Origin: Parietichytrium sp. I65-24A
Taxonomy: Eukaryota; Sar; Bigyra; Thraustochytrida; Thraustochytriidae
Length of the DNA stretch: 64,000 bases
Assembly (NCBI GenBank): GCA_012862575.1
Contig: BLSF01000012.1
Location: 558,001-622,000 of the forward strand
Direction: 5' to 3'
Both the position numbers and the translations under genes were made by a program. Below, one piece after another: positions 57,243-64,000 of this stretch. The stretch's first letter is position 1, and each line of letters begins with the position of its first letter. Below the pieces are notes generated by a model that was not told the DNA's origin, did not search any database, and worked only from the letters and a program-made list of their open reading frames with translations.

Positions 57243-60200
57243 CACCCTTCTCTACCTCTGCGGAACAGAGTCTTTGAGAGAGATCGGAGACGTCTCAGCC
57301 GAGATAAACTTGTCGACTGAGAGGGCCGTGATAAACTGGGCACACGCCTCATCTGAACACCTTCAATCGCGCTCAACTTGCCGTTCAGTGGTCCCATACG
57401 CACAGAGCAACCCGGTGTGCGCGCCTCTAGTAAGTTACGACCTCCGGGAGAGCGCTTTACAGTTAGGGAGGCATGAACTAATACTGAAAAGACAGAACAG
57501 ACTTCAATTTTATCGCGAAGAGTTTGTCGTAAAGAGTGCTCCACAATGCAAGTGAGGCTCTTCCCCTCCACGCAGAGTACTAGTACAAGAGTTTTTTTAA
57601 AGCTTTTAGGTTAATTGAAACTTTAAAACTACTCGGCCGCGAGCACTTGCCAGTGATTCACGACGGCTCGAAAGGTTTGCGTTATGCGTTACTCTGGACT
57701 GAGTGCTTGCTTTCACTTGGCAAAGTTTTCAAAGTTAGCTGTGGATTCTCTCATCTTCATTCTCCTAGCTAATTAGCACTCACATTACTCCTTCCTTTCC
57801 TTGGGATGGATTGAAAAAGTGAGGAAAAATCTCATTTGTTCGCAGAAGGCGGAAATTATTTCACTTAGTCGCCAGCTATTGAGGTATGATAGTTTGTCAA
57901 TCAAAAAACATCATGCGGTGAGCGCTTGTATTACCGGACTCATGGATTCTGTTTGGCGGAAGAAGAGTGAGGCAAGTTGAGGTGTCGCAAGAAGGTCCTC
58001 CTCGCGCACCGCGAAGCTTTTTATTAGGGAGAAAAAAGAACATGGACTTTGCAGACCTCTGACAGACTGACAAATAGACAGACAGGTACAAAATCAGGCA
58101 TTTGTGCAGTAGCTCCCGTTGGAAAAGTTGCGATGGCAGGAGGCACAGATGGTCCAATCACATCGAGAGCCCCCTTGCCAGGCTGATGCCTGCCGAATGA
58201 ATGACTGACACTGTGAGTACTGAGTACCGCGGAGTCCTTTGCAACGCTTTACATTCGAATTCGCGTGCATATCAGCTCACAACTCGAGTGTGCGCCAAGG
58301 CAACCGACTCCGTGCCAATTGATGTTTGGCACCGAGGCTAGGTGGCAAATGCTGAAGTGGCTTTCGATACCGCGCAAATAAGAGCCGAGTATCGATCGAA
58401 ATTCGAGCAAATTCTGGTATGAAGTTTGCAGTTGGTACCAGTGTTGCTTGTTTTCAACCCGGCCTCACCGTCTGTCAACTACCGTGCCCGGACTCTCTTC
58501 TACCAGGCCATGTGTGGTGGATGAATGCAATAAAACTTGCTGATTGAACCGTCTTTCTGCTTCTGAGGGAGGACTGAGCCATGCGGTGATGGCTGCAATT
58601 TTGGAACATTGGCCATGGCGTTCGGTGCAGCAGTAGAAATTGAGGAATTTGTGAATTTCTTCTTAATCAACTCCGAGTAGCTTTGCCAGTAGCCACAGCA
58701 AGAGACCAATCGCAGGGCCTGCATGGTATTCAATGCTGTCACCGTGCTCTGTGCAGTGACAACGTTCAACTTCGATGCACCTCTAGCCCACATGTGCGCT
58801 ATACTTCAAGATTTTCATGTTTACTGAGAGATTCAATTGAGTTGTGAGAGAGTTACTTGGTTGGGAGGAGTGCGTTCTTTTACGGAGCTAAATGTGAAGA
58901 TCCAAATTCCACAAGACTTACTGCTGCAGCTAGCTTCCCTAATGCTGCACTTGGTGCTTACTTAGCCTCTTGTACCTCTTGTCTCGTGAGATTGAAGAGC
59001 CACTTACGCCGTGAACAGGAGGAGAGACTAATTACACTGCTCACTTCACTGCGCTCATATGCAGGAAAGTAGCGTGAGAGAAGCGCTCTCTGCAACAGAG
59101 TGTGCGTGGCACACGACAGTGTACACGAATGCGCAATGCCTCGCAAGCGTCGGATACGTGTCGTCATTGCCCAACACGCACGCACACAGAAAGTAGAGCA
59201 CTGAGCTCTAAGGCCAGAGCAAGTTCCAATCAAAGCTGGAGCGACGCTGCCTATCGCCGCACTGTGGCAGAGGCAATAGCTTGAATCAGCTACCAGGTTT
59301 GCGACCCAGCGCATTCGTATTGTCTGGAGCGAGTCTCGCGGCTTGCGCTAGCAAATGGAACGATTCATACTAGCTTAGCTTGTCGGAGCGCAAAAGGACG
59401 ATGCAAGCCTTAGGATCTCAAGTTCTCAGCCTGAAACAAACTTGCAAATGATTAATTGAAATCAACACTTCAAAACAAATGAACAATTAACAAATGAGGA
59501 AGGCGCAAACTTGCTGTAATGGCGAGCTCGCACAAATGTTTACGCCATGCGTGGTGCTAGTTCTAGCACAACGACTCACTGTGGGTAGAGTACTCTTTAC
59601 CAGTAAGCTACCGCTCTGCTCCTTCATTCTTTCCTCTTTCCGCTGGCAAACTATCTGCCTCCACCAGGGGCGGGAAGAAGAAGGAGGTAACGCCGTAGGG
59701 AATACATGCTCATTGATTAATGGAAGGTCAGGGGCCGGAGACAGCGCACACCTGTTCTAGGGGACCAGGTATTTAGTGCTAGTGGCTGGTATGAAAAGAG
59801 GTGCTTTCATACGAGACTGGTGAAGCGAAAGAGCTGTGAGGGGAAGGCAGGTCTTGTGAGGCGAAGGTAGCTCTTGTGAGAGAGGCCCTCACTGGAGGAA
59901 AGTGCAGAGATGTGAGCGAGTGCAATACGCTGCTCCTCCTTTTGGATCAAAGTTTTCCAACCGTTGACGTTTGGGTTGAATTGGGTCGATGGAATTGGTT
60001 GGCCTAATCGAAATAGTATGGAAGATAAACAAGAAAACATCGAAAGAAGAGTCGAGTTGGCCTGAGTTTGGCGTTGAAAGCAAGTCTTTCCTCATCTCTT
60101 TCTCTCTCTCTTCCTCTCATTCAACCCACCCCTGAGTCCGTCCCAGCGAAAGCTCAAGTCAACCGATTCGGACTCACAAATCGCCGAATTCTTTCTCACA

Positions 60201-60847
60201 GCTGCTCAGCTCAGCTCAGCTCTGTTCTTACTTTGATCTGGAATGATTATGAGCTACTCGAGCTACTATGGTATTGCTAACTTCTTGAGCTGGCTCGGAA
60301 CATCGGCCGGCTTTGTGATGAATCAGACGGAAGAGCAAGAATGAGAACGAGGACGAGAATGAGAATGAGAATTAGAATAAAAGAAAGGCAAGAACTTGAA
60401 CCGGAGGTAGAAAGCGGAAGCGTTTGGCTTTTATTTCGAGCTAGCTGCCCGAAGTGCCTCCATTACAGGCTTGTCGAGAACTCGCTGAGTCAGTACTTGG
60501 TTTTGGAAAGTAGGAGGAAGTGCATTCTTTCGGTGCCCTTGCGACCCCTCTTCGTGTCTTGGCGCGCTTTCACTCTCATACCCATACCTGCATCTTGTTG
60601 CCCTTCTGTCTCCTCCCTCCTCTCTCCTCTCTCTTGTTTGAGTTTGAGTTTCAGTTGACCGGATAACTCAACGCCACGGGAGAGGGAACTATGGACCAAG
60701 TGGGAGATGGAAGGACGAGCCCGCTAAGAAACGGCATCTTTTTTCCTCCTGCCGCGAAGAAGGAAGAAGTTGATCGGGCATGCTGGGAAACGACTGAGTG
60801 GCAGAACAAGTTCTTCAGAGATGAGATCGAAACAAAAATACTTCGCA

Positions 60848-63800
60848 TTAAATATTGCGGTTCAAATAATCTTGCACTAACAAGGCAAAGTAGTTCACGG
60901 GATCGAGTAGCAGCGCGGTGTCCACGCAGGAGAGAGCGGCCTTCATGTCTTTAGCGGCATGGTGGTGCACGAGTGCTAAATGTGCATGTGCTGTGGCTCG
61001 GCACACCGTGCCATGAGCAGGCTCTGCAGACAATCTCTCGAGGACGCTGACTAGTTTGTGGTTCCTGGAATGAAAAAAGAGCTCGCCGTTTCGCTCCAGG
61101 CAGTCCAGAGCCTCCACTTTCTCCTCCCGGCTCGGGTTTTCGAGAGTGTTGCGTGGTTCTTTCTCGGTTTGCAAAATCCCAAGTGCCACAAAGTGGAGAG
61201 CAAAGCAGCACTTGATATCTCTAAGCATAGAGCGCGTTGTGAAATACTGCATCGCCGTGGTATAATCCTTATACGCAAGAGCTGAATTTCGTGCGTGGTG
61301 AGCCCAAGCACTCCGGAGATGAAAGAAACCGATGGTAGACCGCCTGGAATTCTGATTTGTGCTTTCCAAACGGAAGTGTAACGCACGAACCCACTTCGCT
61401 TGAACAGGAGTCTCGCTTTTCAAAACGGAACTCACGGGCCGGTGTCGTTCTCTCCAGAATCGTTGCACACGCGAGCTGCAGATCCTCGCTCTCAAAAATT
61501 GAGCTCTGCATAGGACAGCGTTTTGGGCACAAAGCACAGAAACCAATTGATCCTTGATTCTGCCATCACAATAAAGTAGTGAAAGCTCCGCGTATTTGTG
61601 TGCTTGAATAGAGTCGGACAAGATCGAGCGCGCTGCAACAGAGGCCAAAAGGAGTGCGATTGCTGACTCGCAGTACAAGCTTGCTGCAAGTTCAAACGAC
61701 CCTGCAAAAGCTCTTTTGAACGACTCCCTCTCCGGAGCGTGTATATTCCACGGTAGCCGGGTCTTGTGTGAAGGCAACGGAAAGAGGGTCAATTGGTCTG
61801 TGGAGCCAACTTGTACTAGTTGACGCAAGTCATCGATAATTGCGAATGCACATAAATTCTCCGCTTGCCAAGGTGCGCCCTCCAGTTCGACTTGATATTC
61901 TGCATTCAGCCTTCCCAGAAGTTCTTGGACCGAAGCGTTATTGAGAACGAGGCCGTGGATGATTTGAAAAGCGTGGCGGCCGAGAGTATGTCTGGTCTGA
62001 GCGTATTGTAGCAGCTGGTATGACTTCCTCCGATCAGGTGTACCAAAGCATTCTTCGAGACGCACTCTACAAACCCTACGTCCGTTGTGAGCGCGCACAA
62101 TCCGCTGAATGTGTATTGCGCCTACCCTTTTTCTGTACTGAAGCGCCAGAGTGGCCCTGCGGCGCGGTAGCAACACCTTTACGCGCCATGCTGAGATGAT
62201 CTTGTCTGCGCAACGATTCAAGAACTTCTGGTATGCAATCCGCCTACCGATCTTTCCCCTCGCACATCGGTTGATATTTGTGGCAGCTACGTTCCTGCGA
62301 ACCTCGGCCATCCTGTCTTCTGTTTGCAGCATCGCCCTTCGCTTGCGCAGGTGCTGTCGGAACTGCTTGCCAAGGTCGGGTATCTCGCCTACTCGGACGC
62401 GAGGGGCCACCAACTCGAACTTCTCCTGAATGGAATGCATCGTACACAGTCGAAGGTCCTCAAGATCAACCCAGAACTCTCTGCTTGTCTGCAAAGAGAG
62501 CGTAAAGAGCAGCGACCCCTTCGGAGCCTTTTCGGTCATCTCCAGCACCCTGTACCTAAAGCCTTGCCGTTCGATTACCCGCCCCACCCGGTACCAACGC
62601 TCATTTTTCTCGGGAGTTGCACCTGCATCTTCACCATCTCCAGCTTTCTTGTAGGCTCGCTGCAGCTCGCGCTCGTACCTTTCCCTCCAGAGCGGATCGA
62701 TGGTGACTACGTAATCGTCCACTGACGGAATTTCCACATTCACAACGTCAATCAGGGAAACCAGACGCGAAAATAACGGCCTGCACTTGCGCCGCCACGC
62801 TGGCCGAAATCTCCAGCGGAGGAGGAGGTATTCATCCGCGAACAAGCTCTCCATCTGGCTGGAGCTGACATTGAGAGAGTACTCTTCATTAATTGCGTGG
62901 TCGGCGATTGTGAGGTTCAGATCTGAGGGAAATGGACTTTGCGGATTTGACGGAACTACAACTACTGACAGAAAGGCGCCACTGGAAGGGGCAATGTGAG
63001 TAAGTTTCAGAAAGGGCTCTTGGCGAAAGTGTGTCGTTAGCCTTGCATCGGTTGCCGATAGCTTCAGCATGCCTACGAGCAGCTCTCCTAGCAGCAAGTG
63101 GTTAGAATGATTCACAAGCTCACGTTGATCAAGCTGTTCGATGACCCCTCGCACCTCCTTGCTTCGTAAAATTAATTCGGCGCGCATGGTTTTCGGACGC
63201 GGTCCTTGTAGGCTGCTTCTCCGAGCTTGCTTGACGTTCCCTCCTTCCCCAGAGAGAGCATTTCTGTTCTTCTGTGCTCGAAGCTGGCTACCTGCCTCCA
63301 CCACGTGCACATATGTAAACACAAAACGGAAATTCAGTCCTCTCTTCCACCCGGAGAGACTACCCTTGATTTTATTGATCTCATAATCTGGCTTGTCCAC
63401 AAAGAGATTCTTGAATGACCCAGCCGAGATCTCTCGTTGGTATCTGCCGAGGTAACGTTCAGCTATCCTTTTCCCTCCTTGAAGCGCTGCCACTGGAAGC
63501 TTCAGCTTGTCTTCTCCCAAGGCTTCCTCTATCTCTAACTTATTTATACAATCTTCGAAGGCATCCATCGCGTCTTCCTCCTTTTCGCTATCGCCCTGCA
63601 GGATTAACAAGAGGCCTTGATACAATCGCACCAGGCCAGGTGACTTGCTCTTTTGTAAACCAGACCGGAGGATGTGCTCAAGAATCCCTAAAGAGGTACT
63701 TTGTGTGTCAAGGCTCTTCGCGCGGTCGTGATAGCTCACTGCCCCTTGCTCGTCTTTCTCGCCAACAAGGCTCAACAGCGCTCTGCCGTATGACAAAGCC

Positions 63801-64000
63801 GCGCTTTCGGGCCACTTGAGCATGGCTTCGCGGTAGCGATCGCGCATGTATGGCACGCTGTCGGCGTGAGCGCCCTCGACGAGATGCATACAAACAAGTT
63901 GAACGTCGGGGCTGCTGAGATGACGCTGAAACTCTTGATAAAGCCTTCTCTTTTCGGTGCCGACTCTTCTTCCGAGCATTCCTCGAAATGAGCTCTGGAT
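60848..64000 (-). CDS. IQ-motif/TPR-like protein, 5' end beyond the window
   Basis: At least 1050 codons. The first ATG inside the window is at 63977-63979, but the frame stays open to the right edge. The edge codons read IQSSFRGMLGRR, a good IQ (calmodulin-binding) motif, so the gene almost certainly continues past 64000. Residues about 45-180 from that ATG have TPR-like helix pairs (YREAMLKWPESAALSYGRALLSL). A beta-rich middle with an RVSFR/RYRVLEMTEK segment follows. A second basic IQ-like region lies at about 595-690 (ATNINRCARGKIGRRIAYQKF; GAIHIQRIVRAHNGRR). C-terminal helical repeats then include AYKDYTTAMQYF and ALSCVDTALLLDPVNYFAL. It is probably a calmodulin-regulated scaffold, and such proteins are frequent in flagellated protists. 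No introns are evident. Confidence 0.75.
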   Translation of the reverse strand: MQSSFRGMLGRRVGTEKRRLYQEFQRHLSSPDVQLVCMHLVEGAHADSVPYMRDRYREAMLKWPESAALSYGRALLSLVGEKDEQGAVSYHDRAKSLDTQSTSLGILEHILRSGLQKSKSPGLVRLYQGLLLILQGDSEKEEDAMDAFEDCINKLEIEEALGEDKLKLPVAALQGGKRIAERYLGRYQREISAGSFKNLFVDKPDYEINKIKGSLSGWKRGLNFRFVFTYVHVVEAGSQLRAQKNRNALSGEGGNVKQARRSSLQGPRPKTMRAELILRSKEVRGVIEQLDQRELVNHSNHLLLGELLVGMLKLSATDARLTTHFRQEPFLKLTHIAPSSGAFLSVVVVPSNPQSPFPSDLNLTIADHAINEEYSLNVSSSQMESLFADEYLLLRWRFRPAWRRKCRPLFSRLVSLIDVVNVEIPSVDDYVVTIDPLWRERYERELQRAYKKAGDGEDAGATPEKNERWYRVGRVIERQGFRYRVLEMTEKAPKGSLLFTLSLQTSREFWVDLEDLRLCTMHSIQEKFELVAPRVRVGEIPDLGKQFRQHLRKRRAMLQTEDRMAEVRRNVAATNINRCARGKIGRRIAYQKFLNRCADKIISAWRVKVLLPRRRATLALQYRKRVGAIHIQRIVRAHNGRRVCRVRLEECFGTPDRRKSYQLLQYAQTRHTLGRHAFQIIHGLVLNNASVQELLGRLNAEYQVELEGAPWQAENLCAFAIIDDLRQLVQVGSTDQLTLFPLPSHKTRLPWNIHAPERESFKRAFAGSFELAASLYCESAIALLLASVAARSILSDSIQAHKYAELSLLYCDGRIKDQLVSVLCAQNAVLCRAQFLRARICSSRVQRFWRERHRPVSSVLKSETPVQAKWVRALHFRLESTNQNSRRSTIGFFHLRSAWAHHARNSALAYKDYTTAMQYFTTRSMLRDIKCCFALHFVALGILQTEKEPRNTLENPSREEKVEALDCLERNGELFFHSRNHKLVSVLERLSAEPAHGTVCRATAHAHLALVHHHAAKDMKAALSCVDTALLLDPVNYFALLVQDYLNRNI

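Larger units (their letters stand above)
55112..60847. other. Gene-poor region of 5.7 kb with simple repeats and an assembly gap
   Basis: No open frame here has good coding character on either strand; all are under about 165 codons and several depend on repeats or non-ATG starts. It holds a GGAA/GAAA microsatellite (55550-55585), a poly-T/N/poly-G junction (55651-55694), an (ATGAACG)n-type repeat (57205-57242) and GTAC palindromes near 57005-57020. A G/A-rich repeat (about 59830-59880, two AGGTCTTGTGAGGCGAAGG-like units), a (GAGAAT/GAGAAC)n stretch (60335-60375) and CT-rich tracts (60600-60640) complete it. It is much longer than any other spacer in the window. Small RNA genes or multi-exon genes with tiny exons cannot be excluded. 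Confidence 0.5.

Noticed and set aside
58500-58793. 97-codon ATG-initiated minus-strand open frame in the gene-poor region
   Set aside because: Has a proper ATG but no recognisable motif; length is within chance expectation for this stretch.
60691-60954. 87-codon ATG-initiated open frame overlapping the end of the IQ/TPR gene
   Set aside because: Overlaps the 3' end of a well-supported gene on the other strand and shows no domain.

Overview
The window is nuclear DNA of a small-genome eukaryote. Genes are long and mostly intronless. The few introns have GTAAGT or GTGAGT donors, and the best-resolved ones carry a CTGAC branch-point-like motif. There is no operon structure, rRNA, tRNA, CRISPR array or prophage. 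The gene content points to a flagellated (ciliated) protist: an IFT54-type CH domain, a protein with two p25-alpha (TPPP) modules, a large FN3/EF-hand coiled-coil protein and an IQ/TPR protein, next to ordinary housekeeping genes. The Thr/Pro/Ser-rich 'PTxAPS' stalk on a membrane-anchored astacin, intron poverty and receptor-like 7TM and RGS proteins are compatible with a stramenopile such as a thraustochytrid. That placement is inference, not proof.

Layout. 0-10 kb: PPWD1-type cyclophilin (+), probable Mediator subunit MED20 (+), a small two-TM protein (+), a THAP/DDE_Tnp_4 transposon (transposase on -), and pyruvate kinase (+). 10-22 kb: an IFT54-CH/LRR fusion (+), a p25-alpha protein (-), an EGF-like 7TM protein (+) and a 1618-aa FN3/EF-hand protein (-). 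23-36 kb: an organelle-type site-2 protease homologue (+), PUS1-like tRNA pseudouridine synthase (+), a BAR/GRAM/VASt sterol-transfer protein (-), a 1-Cys peroxiredoxin with four exons (-) and a single-pass RGS receptor (-). 37-47 kb: an ALF4/glomulin-like helical-repeat protein (+), tepsin (-), CENP-H (+) and an astacin-like ectoprotein with a broken catalytic motif (+). 47-55 kb: a 1387-aa golgin-like coiled coil (-), a PhoD-like phosphatase (+) and an unknown nuclear-looking protein (-). About 55.1-60.8 kb is a gene-poor stretch with simple repeats and an 11-N assembly gap. The last gene, an IQ/TPR protein (-), runs off the right edge.

From 10 kb to 55 kb genes largely alternate in convergent and divergent pairs. 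Convergent gaps are tight (about 50-330 bp) and divergent gaps wide (about 1.0-2.0 kb), so promoters appear to sit in the wide spacers. Those spacers are rich in short GTAC/CTAG palindromes and microsatellites. Functional themes are cilium/microtubule proteins, membrane traffic and contact sites (tepsin/AP-4, Lam-type sterol transfer, golgin-like coil), cell-surface signalling (7TM, RGS, astacin, PhoD) and core RNA, kinetochore and metabolic functions. The most unusual observations are the astacin with Leu in place of the catalytic Glu, the IFT54-CH + LRR fusion, EF-hand modules nested inside FN3 folds, preserved AP-4-binding motifs in tepsin, and a perfect 51-bp repeat in two distant spacers.
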